Shown piece by piece: positions 10,902 through 19,594 of a stretch of DNA of 64,000 nucleotides. Under the pieces are notes generated by a model, which was given only the letters and a program-made list of their open reading frames with translations, did no database searches and was not told the origin of the DNA. A program made the position numbers and the translations under genes. How positions within the stretch are numbered: position 1 is the first letter of the stretch; each line of letters opens with the position of its first letter. The stretch comes from Alcaligenaceae bacterium SAGV5 (GTDB taxonomy: Bacteria; Pseudomonadota; Gammaproteobacteria; Burkholderiales; Burkholderiaceae_B): positions 496,001-560,000 of the forward strand of contig SPDP01000001.1 of assembly GCA_009360345.1 (NCBI GenBank), read 5' to 3'.

Positions 10902-11816
10902 ATGAACCCTCAGCTTCCTCCTTTGAATCCGCTGCGTGTGTTCGAAAGCGCGGCTCGCCACCTGAGCTTCACCGAGGCCGCCGCCGAGCTGCACATCACG
11001 CCGGGCGCGGTCAGCCATCAGGTCAAGGCGCTGGAGACCTGGCTGGGCTTTGCCTTGTTCGACCGGACCGAGCGGCCGCCCAGGCTGACGCGCGGCGGCG
11101 AGGTCTATGCCAAGGGGCTCAGCGTCGCGTTCGGGCAGATCGTGCGCGCCACGCAGGAGCTGGTGTCGTCGGGCTCGGCGCAGGTATTGACGGTAAGAGG
11201 GCACACGACCTTCTTCCTGCGCTGGCTGATCCCGCTGTTGCCCGCCTTCCAGCACGCCCATCCGACGATCAAGATCCGCCTGGCGGCCAGCGTGGACGCG
11301 GTGGATTTCCGCCGCGATACCGTCGATGTCGGCATCCTGTACGGCGACGGACCGTGGGAGGGCCTGCGCAGCGATTTGTTGTTCAGCGATGCGCTGACGC
11401 CGGTCATGGCGCCGGAACTGGCGGCCGCCCTGCCTGCCGGAGGCAGTACCGGGGCGTTGTTGAAATTGCCGCTGCTGCATTCGAACCGGCGGCCGCAGCA
11501 CTGGTCCGACTGGATCGCCGCGGCAGGCGCGGCCAGGAAGGTCTCGGCCAGCGACGTCCACTACGAAGACCTGAGCGTGATCTACCAATGCGCCATACAA
11601 GGGCTGGGCGTCGCGCTGGGCCAGCTTCGCTACGTGGCCAAGGACCTCGAGCAGGGAATCCTGGTGGCGCCTCATCCCTTCGTGCTGCGCCGCGCGCGCG
11701 GCTATCACCTGGTCTGTCCGCAGGCGCGGGCCGACGACTCGAAGATCTGCGCTTTCCGTGAGTGGCTCGTGGCCTGCGGCACGGCCAGGTCGTTAGAAAA
11801 GTTCAAGGCCGAGTGA
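10902..11816 (+). CDS. LysR family regulator, GcvA-like
   Basis: A 304-residue LysR-type regulator. The N-terminal helix-turn-helix is LRVFESAARHLSFTEAAAELHITPGAVSHQVKALE (residues about 10-45), resembling the GcvA subgroup, followed by a periplasmic-binding-fold effector domain. The second ATG at 10902 was preferred because GGAG lies 7 bases before it; the ATG at 10896 would leave no spacing. It is divergent from the aldolase/IDH operon, with a Bug gene downstream on the same strand, so it could regulate both. Confidence 0.88.
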   Translation: MNPQLPPLNPLRVFESAARHLSFTEAAAELHITPGAVSHQVKALETWLGFALFDRTERPPRLTRGGEVYAKGLSVAFGQIVRATQELVSSGSAQVLTVRGHTTFFLRWLIPLLPAFQHAHPTIKIRLAASVDAVDFRRDTVDVGILYGDGPWEGLRSDLLFSDALTPVMAPELAAALPAGGSTGALLKLPLLHSNRRPQHWSDWIAAAGAARKVSASDVHYEDLSVIYQCAIQGLGVALGQLRYVAKDLEQGILVAPHPFVLRRARGYHLVCPQARADDSKICAFREWLVACGTARSLEKFKAE

Positions 11817-11912
11817 GAAATACTGGTTTGTGCGCGGTGGCGGGCCCCTTCTACGATCAGCGGCAATTCGACGGTCTCCCAAGCAGGGGCCGCCGGTATC
11901 CAAGGAGACCTC

Positions 11913-12935
11913 ATGCCGCATTCCGCCCGGATTCCCTCTGCCCCTCCTCCTTTCCTCCATCGACTGCACCAGGGCGCCGGCCGCCTGCTGGCCGGCGTGG
12001 CCATGAGCTGTGCCTGTGCCGCCGCCGTTGCCGCATCCTACCCGGATCGTCCCATCCGCATGATGATCCCGTTCCCGCCCGGCGGGCCGAATGACGTGCT
12101 GGGCCGCTTGCTGGCAACCGAGGTCGGCAAGGACCTGGGCCAGCCCATCGTCATCGAGAACAAAGGCGGCGCGGGCGGGACCATAGGCGCGGACATGGTG
12201 GCCAAGGCGGCGCCGGACGGCTACACGCTGCTGCTGGGCGGCACCGCGTCGCTGGGAATCGCGCCCAGCCTGTATTCCAGGCTGCCCTACGATGCGGTGG
12301 CGGATTTCTCGCCGGTGGGCATGGTCGGTACGTCGCCGTCGTTGCTGGTCGTGGGCGCGCGCCAGCCGTTCCGCGACGTGGGGGAATTGATCGCCCGGGC
12401 CAAGGCCGCGCCGGGCAGGCTCAATTTTGCTTCCGCCGGCGTCGGCACGCCGACCCACCTTGCCGCGGAACTGTTCAAGACGATGGCGGCGGTCGACATC
12501 GTGCACGTGCCCTACAAGGGAGGCGGCCCCGCCTTGAACGACCTGCTGGCGGGGCAGGTGGAGATGTATTTTTCAGGCATCGTGGCGGCGGTGCCGCTGG
12601 TCAACCAGGGATCGCTGCGGGCACTTGCCATCACCAGCGATCAGCGCAGCGAGCTGATGCCCGATGTGCCGACGATGTCGGAGGCGGGCCTGCCCGGGTA
12701 CGAGATCCAGAACTGGTTCGCGATTTTCGCCCCGGCGGGTACGCCCCAGCCGGTGGTCGATCGCCTGAACAAGAGCCTGTCCAGGTTCCTGGCGTTGCCC
12801 GCGGTGCGGAGCAAGATGCGCGAACTGAACGTGGACCCGCGCAGCTCCACGCCCCAGGAACTGGCCGTCTACCAGGGCAAGGAGCTCAAGAAGTGGTCGG
12901 CGCTGGTCAAGCAGGCAGGGATTACGCCCGAGTAG
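11913..12935 (+). CDS. TctC/Bug-type periplasmic solute receptor
   Basis: A 340-residue Bug receptor with a long signal region of about 40 residues ending in CAAAVAA before SYPDRPIRMMIPFPPGG. Family motifs include IENKGGAGGTIGAD and APDGYTLLLGG. A GGAGACCTC sequence supports the ATG at 11913, although an internal Met about 30 residues in would give a more standard signal peptide. The gene follows the LysR gene by 96 bases and converges with the next Bug gene. It probably feeds the aldolase/IDH pathway, but the ligand is unknown. Confidence 0.88.
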   Translation: MPHSARIPSAPPPFLHRLHQGAGRLLAGVAMSCACAAAVAASYPDRPIRMMIPFPPGGPNDVLGRLLATEVGKDLGQPIVIENKGGAGGTIGADMVAKAAPDGYTLLLGGTASLGIAPSLYSRLPYDAVADFSPVGMVGTSPSLLVVGARQPFRDVGELIARAKAAPGRLNFASAGVGTPTHLAAELFKTMAAVDIVHVPYKGGGPALNDLLAGQVEMYFSGIVAAVPLVNQGSLRALAITSDQRSELMPDVPTMSEAGLPGYEIQNWFAIFAPAGTPQPVVDRLNKSLSRFLALPAVRSKMRELNVDPRSSTPQELAVYQGKELKKWSALVKQAGITPE

Positions 12936-12968
12936 CGAGGCCGATGCGCCGACCGTCTCCAGGACCGC

Positions 12969-13958
12969 TTATTGCGGTTCGATCCCCGCTGCCTGGATCA
13001 CCGGCTTCCACTTCGCCGTTTCCGCCTTGATGCGGGCGGCGAACGCGTCGGGCATTTCACCCAGCGGCGTGATGCCGGCGTTCTCGAGCTGCGCGCGGAA
13101 GGACGGCTCGTTGATCATCTTGCGGCCTTCCTCGGCCAGCCTGGCGACCACGTCAGCGGGCATGCCCGCGGGACCCATCAACCCGTTCCAGGTGTCGACC
13201 TCGTGGCCCGGGTAGGTTTCCGCGATGGTGGGAACCGACGGCAGCTGCGGCAGGCGCTTGTCGCTGGAGACCGCCAGCAGCGTGAGCTTTTCGGGCGTCT
13301 TGGCGTAGGACATGACTTCCGAGACGCTGGCGCTGTACATGTCGATCTGGCCGGCCAGCACGTCGGCCAGGGCCGGCGCGCCGCCGCGGTAGGGAACCGT
13401 GGTGGCGGTCACGCCGACGCGGCTCAGGAACAGCAGCGCCGACAGATGGGTCAGCGTGCCGTTGCCGCCGTGGCCTACGTTCAGCTTGCCGGGGTTGGCC
13501 TTGGCATAGTTGACGAGATCGGTCACGGTGCGGAAGTTGCGCTGGGGATTGACCGCCAGCACGAAGGGGTTGCCGCCCACGTTGATGATGGGGGCGAGGT
13601 CGCGTATCGGGTCGTAGCGGATCTTGTTGGTCATGGGCGCCGTGACGATCTGCGTCATGGTCGCCATGAACAGCGTATAGCCGTCGGGCTGGGCGCGCGA
13701 GACCTGTTCGGCGGCGATGGTGCCGGCCGCGCCCCCCTTGTTGTCCACGATGAAGGGCTTGCCGAACACCTTGCTCATGCGTTCGGCCATCATGCGGGCC
13801 ATCATGTCCGTATTGCCGCCGGGGGCGAACGGCACCACGATGGTGACCGGCCGGCTGGGCCAGGCATCGGCGGCCAGGGCGGCGGCGGGACCCGCTGCGA
13901 TCGCGGCCGCAGCGAGGCCGAGGGGAACGCGGCGCAGCCATTGCTGGAGGGGTTTCAT
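12969..13958 (-). CDS. TctC/Bug-type periplasmic solute receptor
   Basis: A 329-residue Bug receptor. The signal peptide (about 29 residues, ending AAALA) precedes ADAWPSRPVTIVVPFAPGG. The ligand-loop motifs VDNKGGAAGTIAAE and QPDGYTLF are present. The start at 13958 is supported by GAAGGAGAC upstream. It is the distal gene of the FAH-VOC-Bug unit on this strand, separated from the VOC gene by about 200 bases with no obvious promoter. It likely captures the aromatic acid or ring-cleavage product handled by that unit. Confidence 0.88.
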   Translation of the reverse strand: MKPLQQWLRRVPLGLAAAAIAAGPAAALAADAWPSRPVTIVVPFAPGGNTDMMARMMAERMSKVFGKPFIVDNKGGAAGTIAAEQVSRAQPDGYTLFMATMTQIVTAPMTNKIRYDPIRDLAPIINVGGNPFVLAVNPQRNFRTVTDLVNYAKANPGKLNVGHGGNGTLTHLSALLFLSRVGVTATTVPYRGGAPALADVLAGQIDMYSASVSEVMSYAKTPEKLTLLAVSSDKRLPQLPSVPTIAETYPGHEVDTWNGLMGPAGMPADVVARLAEEGRKMINEPSFRAQLENAGITPLGEMPDAFAARIKAETAKWKPVIQAAGIEPQ

Positions 13959-14160
13959 GGTGTTGTCTCCTTCATCGGTCGTCATTGTTGTCGATGGAGC
14001 GGGCCGTCGTTCGATGCGAGCGCGGCCGGCGGCCGGATAACGGGCGCGCAAAGGGTCTCCCGAGCGCGAATGCGCCGCGGCGATGCCGATGGAAAGAGCC
14101 CCTTCCGCGCCGGATTCCTACGTGCTGGGCTGGCGGGCGCCGGAACCGCGGCGCCCGTGC

Positions 14161-14745
14161 TCAGTCTTTTTGTCCTGCGTTTTTCTTGCCGTCCTTGGCC
14201 GCCAGCACCGCGGCGGGCGGCTGGACGACGAAATGGGCGAGGCGGTGCCGGTCGAACGACTCCAGGTTGCGTTCCCAGGTCTGCGGCTGGTGGTCGGCGG
14301 TAACCGGGATCTGGTCCATGTCGGTATAGATCTCGACGTTGTTGCCGTCCGGATCCTTGAACACCAGGAACCAGTTCGAGCCGGGGCCGTGCTGGCCGAT
14401 GCCGCGTTCGATCGTCACGCCCAGCTGGCGGGCCACGTCCACGGCGCGGCGCATTTCCTCGACCGATTCGACGTAGTACGAGAAGTGCTCGAGGCCGGGG
14501 CGCGTGTAGCGAGGCAGATCGTCGCGGTCGGCGGCGTCATCGGGGATGCGGGACAGGGCCAGGTCGTGGTGGTCTTCACCCGCCCGCAGGAAGACCATCT
14601 GGTCGCCGATGCGGTCGGAGACGCGCAGGCCCATGACCTCGGTATAGAAGCGCGTGGAGGCGTCGAGGTCGCGCACCATCAGCACCAGGTGCCCGAGCTT
14701 GCGTGTACGGATGGGTGCGACCGGTTGCTGGTCAGGGGATGTCAC
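14161..14745 (-). CDS. VOC-family ring-cleavage dioxygenase-like protein
   Basis: A 194-residue vicinal-oxygen-chelate protein. The extradiol-type 2-His-1-carboxylate metal set is in place: H19 in LGHLVLMVRDLD, H87 in GLEHFSYYV, and E139 in DPDGNNVEIYTD. It is short compared with two-module extradiol dioxygenases (about 300 residues) but fits one-module enzymes and glyoxalase-like proteins. It is encoded 64 bases after the FAH-family gene. A ring-cleaving dioxygenase followed by an FAH hydrolase would be a logical aromatic-degradation pair. A glyoxalase-type role cannot be excluded. Confidence 0.8.
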   Translation of the reverse strand: MTSPDQQPVAPIRTRKLGHLVLMVRDLDASTRFYTEVMGLRVSDRIGDQMVFLRAGEDHHDLALSRIPDDAADRDDLPRYTRPGLEHFSYYVESVEEMRRAVDVARQLGVTIERGIGQHGPGSNWFLVFKDPDGNNVEIYTDMDQIPVTADHQPQTWERNLESFDRHRLAHFVVQPPAAVLAAKDGKKNAGQKD

Positions 14746-14809
14746 GGCTGCCTCCTTGCGGGCCCGCGGCCCGGTGGCATGGTAGGGGTGGGATCGTCGG
14801 CATGTCGTC

Positions 14810-15736
14810 CTACCGGCTTTCCTGTACGACGGTGTTTTCGATCGTACCGATGTTCTCGATCCGCGCCACCATCGTGTCTCCCGCCTTCAGGTACACGCCG
14901 CGCCCCATGCCCACGCCGTCGGGCGTGCCGGTGGCGATGAAGTCGCCGGGATGCAGGGTCAGGATGCGCGACAGGTAGGCGATCTGTTCGGCCACCGAGA
15001 AGATCATTTCCGAGGTGCTGCCGTCCTGCATGGTTTCGCCGTTGACCGCCAGCGACATGCGCAGTTGCTGGGGATCGCCGATGCAGTCCGCCGGCACCAG
15101 CCACGGACCCATGGGACCGAAGGTGTCGAAGCTCTTGCCGCGGAACCAGTCGTGCGTGAACGGATAGTCGGTGCGGCGGTTGAGGTCGCGGGCGCTGATG
15201 TCGTTGAAGACGGTATAGGCGGCGATGGCCGACAGCGCATCGTCGACCGACACGTGGCGGCAGGTCTTGCCGATGACCACGCCCAGTTCCACTTCCCAAT
15301 CGAGACGGCTGGTCTCGGGCGGCATCTGGACGTTTTCGCCGGTGGCGACCACGCTGGTTTCGGCCTTCATGAAGATATAGGGCTGGCTTTCGCTGCGCGC
15401 CGCCAGCTTGGTGCCCATCTCGTCGGCGTGTTCGTAGAAATTGGAAGCCGTCGCGAAGATGCGGCGGGGCTGGTAGGGGACCGCATAGGTGGCGCCTTCC
15501 ACCGCGGCGAGCCGGCCGCTCGCGGCGAGCTGGGCGGCGCGAGCGGCCATCGTGGCGACCAGCGGGCCGCTGCCGGCCCAATCCGCGATCAGCGCGCCTA
15601 TGCCTCCCGCCACGCGGGCCGGGTCCACGTCGCAGGCCTTCGCCAATTGCGCCAGGTCGTACAGGGTGTCGTTGACCACCAGGCCAGGATGCTTGCTGCC
15701 GCCGCGCTGATAAGTCGCCAGACCGTGCCAGTTCAC
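14810..15736 (-). CDS. fumarylacetoacetate hydrolase family protein
   Basis: A 308-residue cytosolic FAH-fold protein acting on 2-oxo-type ring-cleavage products. It shows FATASNFYEHADEMG, the metal-site segment DWEVELGVVIGKTCRHV, YTVFNDISARDLNRR, and C-terminal HPGDFIATGTPDGVGMG. A GTG start at 15736 is supported by AAGGAGATCCC directly upstream; the open frame continues for 61 unrelated residues. It is the first gene of the FAH-VOC-Bug unit and is divergent from the GntR gene, whose probable operator lies 93 bases upstream of this start. Confidence 0.87.
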   Translation of the reverse strand: MNWHGLATYQRGGSKHPGLVVNDTLYDLAQLAKACDVDPARVAGGIGALIADWAGSGPLVATMAARAAQLAASGRLAAVEGATYAVPYQPRRIFATASNFYEHADEMGTKLAARSESQPYIFMKAETSVVATGENVQMPPETSRLDWEVELGVVIGKTCRHVSVDDALSAIAAYTVFNDISARDLNRRTDYPFTHDWFRGKSFDTFGPMGPWLVPADCIGDPQQLRMSLAVNGETMQDGSTSEMIFSVAEQIAYLSRILTLHPGDFIATGTPDGVGMGRGVYLKAGDTMVARIENIGTIENTVVQESR

Positions 15737-15828
15737 GGGATCTCCTTGTTGCTGTGTATAGGGAAGCCATGGGACGGGCTGGCGGCGTCGCCAGGGTCGT
15801 CCCTCGGTTAGGAATACTTTAAGATCAT

Positions 15829-15840
15829 CGTGTATACACG
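15829..15840. promoter_or_regulatory. GntR/FCD-type palindrome CGTGTATACACG
   Basis: A perfect 12-bp palindrome between the divergent FAH and GntR genes. Its GTATAC centre matches the published FadR-subfamily consensus (GTM-KAC). The adjacent GntR protein is the obvious candidate ligand. Confidence 0.6.
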
Positions 15841-15981
15841 TCAACATGTTTGAAATAATATTTTTACCAAGTGTGTTCCAAATCAGAAGCAAGAATGTCC
15901 GGATGCCGTTTATGTTCATGGCGGGATAGTCGCCGCGTATAATCCGCCGGCATTCGATGGTCCATATGGAAGGATGCTCTC

Positions 15982-16638
15982 GTGACCACCATTGCCGCTC
16001 GGATCAGCCAGTCGCTGGCTGACGAGATCATTGCGGGTACCCTGGCCCCTGGCGAGAAGCTCGAAGAGCCTTCGCTGGCCGAGCGCTTCCAGGTATCGCG
16101 CACGCCCATTCGCGAGGCGCTCCGCCTGCTCAATGCCCGTGGCCTGATCGAACTGGTGCCGCGCCGGGGCGGCGTGGTGGCCAACGTCAGCGCCGAACAG
16201 CTTGCCGACATGCTCGAGGCCCTGTGCGAGCTGGAGTCCCTCTGCTGCCGGATCGCCACCCAGCGCATGAGCGCCATGCAGCGCCGCCAGCTGGAACTGC
16301 TGCACGAAGAAACCCAGCGGGTGGCCGGGCGCGGCGATGCCGATGCCTATCTCCGGCTCAATGCGCGCTTCCACCAGCTCATTTGCCAGGGCACGCAGAA
16401 CCAGACCCTGGTCGCGCAGGTGGAGAACCTGCGCGACCGCCTCGCGCCGGTCCGTGCCGCGCAAAGCGGCGTCGAGCGCCGTTTCGAGACCTCGCACCGC
16501 GAACATGAGAAGATCGTGGAAGCGGTGCTGGCCGGGCAGCCCGAGCAGGCCTACCTGGCCATGCGCAGCCACACCACCCGGCTGACGCTCCACGTGATGG
16601 AGCAGATCGAAGCGCAGCGCGCCGGGGAACCCGGCTAG
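15982..16638 (+). CDS. GntR family regulator, FadR/FCD subfamily
   Basis: A 218-residue regulator with a winged helix (SLAERFQVSRTPIREALRLLNARGL, about residues 33-58) and an all-helical FCD effector domain. The domain's likely metal-binding histidines are in ARFHQLI, HREHEKIV and MRSHTTR. FCD regulators usually sense organic acids. A GTG start at 15982 follows GGAAGGA. It is divergent from the FAH-VOC-Bug unit and immediately upstream of a solute-binding-like gene. Derepression by a pathway acid is the likely mode. Confidence 0.88.
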   Translation: MTTIAARISQSLADEIIAGTLAPGEKLEEPSLAERFQVSRTPIREALRLLNARGLIELVPRRGGVVANVSAEQLADMLEALCELESLCCRIATQRMSAMQRRQLELLHEETQRVAGRGDADAYLRLNARFHQLICQGTQNQTLVAQVENLRDRLAPVRAAQSGVERRFETSHREHEKIVEAVLAGQPEQAYLAMRSHTTRLTLHVMEQIEAQRAGEPG

Positions 16639-16684
16639 CGATCGCATCCCCGCGCCGGCCGACCACAGAAGGAACCAGACCACC

Positions 16685-17419
16685 ATGCAACCGACCGAAG
16701 CCCTCCGCGCCGCCTTCACGCCCAGGCAAGTCCTGCGCGCCTCCATCAACGTCGGCAATCCCATTCTTGCCAGCCGCGACGACGAACACGGCGCGCGCGG
16801 GGTGTCCGTGGACCTGGCGCGGGAACTGGCACGGCGGCTGGGCGCGCGGCTGGAACTGGTGGTCTTCCCGTCGGCCGGCGAGTCGGTCGAGGCGGTGGCC
16901 GCCGAGCAGGCCGACATCGGCTTCTTCGCCATCGACCCCAAGCGCGGCGAGCACATTGCCTTTACCGACGCCTACGTGGTGATCGAAGGCGCCTACCTCG
17001 TGCGCGACGGCTCGCCCATCGTCGCCCATGCCGACGTGGACCGGCCGGGCGTGCGGGTCACGGTCGGCAAGGGCAGCGCCTACGACCTCTACCTGAGCCG
17101 CAGCCTGCAGCAGGCGGACATCGAGCGGGCGCCGACCTCGCCGGCCGTGGTCGACGTGTTCCTGGAAAGCGGGGCCGACGTGGCCGCAGGCGTGCGCCAG
17201 CAGCTCGAAGCCGACGCGGGGCGGCTGGGGGGCGTGCATCTCCTGCCCGGACATTTCATGCTGATCCGGCAGGCCATGGGCCTGCCCAAATCGCGGGGCG
17301 AAGCCGCCGGCGATTACCTGCGGGCTTTCGTCGAGGAAATGAAGGCGTCGGGCTTTGTCCAGCAGGCGCTGGCGCGCCACGGGATCACCGGCGCGGCGGT
17401 GCCCCGCGCCGGGAACTGA
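16685..17419 (+). CDS. family 3 solute-binding-like protein lacking a signal peptide
   Basis: A 244-residue protein of the SBP_bac_3 fold, recognisable from RASINVGNPILA, GVSVDLARELARRLG, ADIGFFAIDPKRGEHIAFTDAYVVIEGAYLVR and the closing EMKASGFVQQAL. It starts directly at MQPTEALRAAF with no hydrophobic signal segment, so as annotated it would stay in the cytosol. It follows the GntR gene by 46 bases, probably in one transcript. It may be a cytosolic ligand-binding or enzyme-like derivative of the receptor fold (cyclohexadienyl dehydratase is a known precedent), or an upstream start may have been lost. Confidence 0.75.
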   Translation: MQPTEALRAAFTPRQVLRASINVGNPILASRDDEHGARGVSVDLARELARRLGARLELVVFPSAGESVEAVAAEQADIGFFAIDPKRGEHIAFTDAYVVIEGAYLVRDGSPIVAHADVDRPGVRVTVGKGSAYDLYLSRSLQQADIERAPTSPAVVDVFLESGADVAAGVRQQLEADAGRLGGVHLLPGHFMLIRQAMGLPKSRGEAAGDYLRAFVEEMKASGFVQQALARHGITGAAVPRAGN

Positions 17420-17431
17420 GCGCCGCGCCGG

Positions 17432-18409
17432 CTAGTCCATCTGCACATGCAGCTTGGAGAACACGCCGGCCCAGAACCGTTGCTCCTGGTCGCTGTAGGC
17501 CTTGATCTGCGCGAGATCCATGTCCACGGTCTCGGCACCCATTTCCCTCAAGCGTTCGGTGGTTTTCGGCTGGGCGATGGCCTTTCTGATCGCCACGTTC
17601 AGCTTTTCCAGGATGGGCCTGGGTGTGCCGGCGGGCGCGAAAATCGCCGCCCAGGAGTACAGCCCGAAGCCGATGCCCGACTCACGCAAGGTGGGCAGGT
17701 CGGGCATCAGGTCCGTGCGTTCCGGACTGGTGACCGCCAGGGCCCGGACCAATCCCTGGTCGATGAAGGGCTTGGCCGAAGCCAGTACCGCGAACATCAT
17801 CTGGACCTGTCCGCCCACCAGGTCATTCAAGGCGGGCGCTTCCCCGCGGTAGGGAACGTGGACGATATCCACGCCCGCGGCGCTCTTGAAGATTTCTCCG
17901 TTCAAGTGCAGGCTCGATCCGCGTCCGCCGGAAGCGAAGTTCAGCTTGCCGGGATGCGCCTTGGCGTACTGCACCAGTTCCTGCGCCGTCCGTATCGGCA
18001 GGGACTTGTTGACGATCAGCACGCCCGGGTTGCGGGCGATCATCGCCACGGGAACCAGGTCCTTGAAGAAATCGTAGCTCTGGTTGCGATAAAGGAAGGA
18101 GTTGGTGACCCCCGACAGTCCGCTGACGCCCAGGGTGTATCCGTCGGGGGCGGATTTGGCGACGAAGCCCGTGCCGATGTTGCCGTTGGCGCCGGGGCGG
18201 TTGTCGACGATGACGCCTTGTCCCAGGAAGGACTCCAGGTCGGCCAGCGCCGAGCGCGCCAGGGAATCGCTGCTGCCGCCCGGCGCATAGTTGACGACCA
18301 CGCGTATGGGCCGCTCGGGGTAGTTCGATGCGTCGGCCGCGACGCAGGGGATGGTGGCCACCGTGCCAGCGAGCAGGCTGGCGAATGCAAGGAATCTCAT
18401 GCTGTTCAT
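17432..18409 (-). CDS. TctC/Bug-type periplasmic solute receptor
   Basis: A 325-residue Bug receptor with a signal peptide ending near TIPCVAA before DASNYPERPIRVVVNYAPGGSSD. The motifs VDNRPGANGNIG and APDGYTLG are present. ATG at 18409 follows GAGGTC; a later Met three residues on is an alternative. It lies about 60 bases downstream of the PF04392-type receptor gene and is probably co-transcribed with it under the IclR regulator at 19595. Two different receptor folds side by side is unusual. Confidence 0.88.
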   Translation of the reverse strand: MNSMRFLAFASLLAGTVATIPCVAADASNYPERPIRVVVNYAPGGSSDSLARSALADLESFLGQGVIVDNRPGANGNIGTGFVAKSAPDGYTLGVSGLSGVTNSFLYRNQSYDFFKDLVPVAMIARNPGVLIVNKSLPIRTAQELVQYAKAHPGKLNFASGGRGSSLHLNGEIFKSAAGVDIVHVPYRGEAPALNDLVGGQVQMMFAVLASAKPFIDQGLVRALAVTSPERTDLMPDLPTLRESGIGFGLYSWAAIFAPAGTPRPILEKLNVAIRKAIAQPKTTERLREMGAETVDMDLAQIKAYSDQEQRFWAGVFSKLHVQMD

Positions 18410-18468
18410 ACGACCGACCTCGGTTGATGTGTTGACTGCCAATCACGCCGCCGCCCAAGGCGGCGCTT

Positions 18469-19407
18469 TCATTCGATCAACACATCCGCTTCGTCGATCA
18501 GGGACGCGGGGAGCTGGAGTCCCAGCCGCCGGGCGTTGTTCAGGTTGAGCGTGGTCGGCCCGCGCATGCTGCGATCGATGGGGATCTGCGCGGGATCCGC
18601 GCCGTGCAGTATCTGGTCGACGACCTGCGCCATCATCGGCCAGCCTTTCTTCTTGCCCGGGCTGATGGTCGCCAGGCCGCCCGCCCGGGTGATGGACATC
18701 TGATTGCCCACGGCGGGCAGCCGCGCATCCAGGAAAAGCCTGCCCAGGACTTCGCCGTTCATGTTGAACAGCGCATGGGGGCCGACCAGGACGGCCTGGC
18801 AGCCGTCCCGTTTCATGGCGAGGACGCTGGACTCGAAGTCCTCGGTGCGCAGCGTTTCGTAGATCGGCATTTCGCAGCCCATGGCGCGCGCGGCGTCGGC
18901 GAATTCGCGCATCACGGCGGGAGCGGGCGAATAGGTCGGGTTGTAGAGATGGCCGATGCGGGTCAGGCCGGGAACCGCCATCTTCAGCAGCCTGACCTTG
19001 GCCCAATTGTTGTAGGGGATGTAGGAGAAGCCGGTGAAATTCATGCCCGGCCGCCGGTAGCTCTCGGCCAGCCCTGCTTCGATGTGGTTGGTGGCCCAGC
19101 AGACGACGGGGATTTTCACGTCCCGCGTGGCCTTCTTGAGGGCGATGTTGGCATTGGTCAGGAAAGAAACGATCACGTCCGCGGGCCAGGCGACGAGGGC
19201 CTCGGCATGGGCCTGGATGAGGTCCTGGTCGCGGTTGCCGTACAACTCCTGGTAGACCACGTCGACGTTTTCCCGATAGCCGATGGCCTCCATTCCTCGT
19301 TTGAAATCGACGATGTCCTGCGTGTCGATGACCGGGTCGCCTTTCGCGACCACATGGATCAGGCCGACCCGATAGGGTCTGCCCGGCCCATTGTGTTGCC
19401 CTTGCAT
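18469..19407 (-). CDS. ABC-transporter substrate-binding-like protein (PF04392 type), no signal peptide
   Basis: A 312-residue protein resembling the TrpX/PF04392 receptor family. Two alpha/beta lobes are visible: YRVGLIHVVAKGDPV and then DVIVSFLTNANIALKKAT, followed by IGHLYNPTYSPAPAVMREFADAAR and the closing IPIDRSMRGPTTLNLNNARRLGLQLP. Family members normally begin with a lipoprotein or Sec signal, but here the first residues MQGQHNGPGRPYRV lead straight into the first strand. No ABC permease or ATPase gene is adjacent. Location and ligand are uncertain. Confidence 0.75.
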   Translation of the reverse strand: MQGQHNGPGRPYRVGLIHVVAKGDPVIDTQDIVDFKRGMEAIGYRENVDVVYQELYGNRDQDLIQAHAEALVAWPADVIVSFLTNANIALKKATRDVKIPVVCWATNHIEAGLAESYRRPGMNFTGFSYIPYNNWAKVRLLKMAVPGLTRIGHLYNPTYSPAPAVMREFADAARAMGCEMPIYETLRTEDFESSVLAMKRDGCQAVLVGPHALFNMNGEVLGRLFLDARLPAVGNQMSITRAGGLATISPGKKKGWPMMAQVVDQILHGADPAQIPIDRSMRGPTTLNLNNARRLGLQLPASLIDEADVLIE

Positions 19408-19436
19408 GAATGTCTCCTTCTATGCACTGCCCGTTT

Positions 19437-19453
19437 GTTCTGAAATAGAGAAC
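19437..19453. promoter_or_regulatory. IclR-type dyad GTTCT-N7-AGAAC
   Basis: A 5-7-5 inverted repeat (GTTCTGAAATAGAGAAC) 30 bases upstream of the PF04392-type gene start. The geometry fits IclR-family operators, and an IclR gene lies immediately upstream on the same strand. Confidence 0.5.
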
Positions 19454-19594
19454 GGCGTATCAAAATTACGAACCTATGATAAACATCGGCGCGCAAGGCC
19501 GTCAATCGGGAGATGCGTGCGGGGACGACGCCGGATGGCCTCGGCGTCCATATGAAGACGCGAGGCGGTCAGGCGGAAACGACGGGGGATGGGA

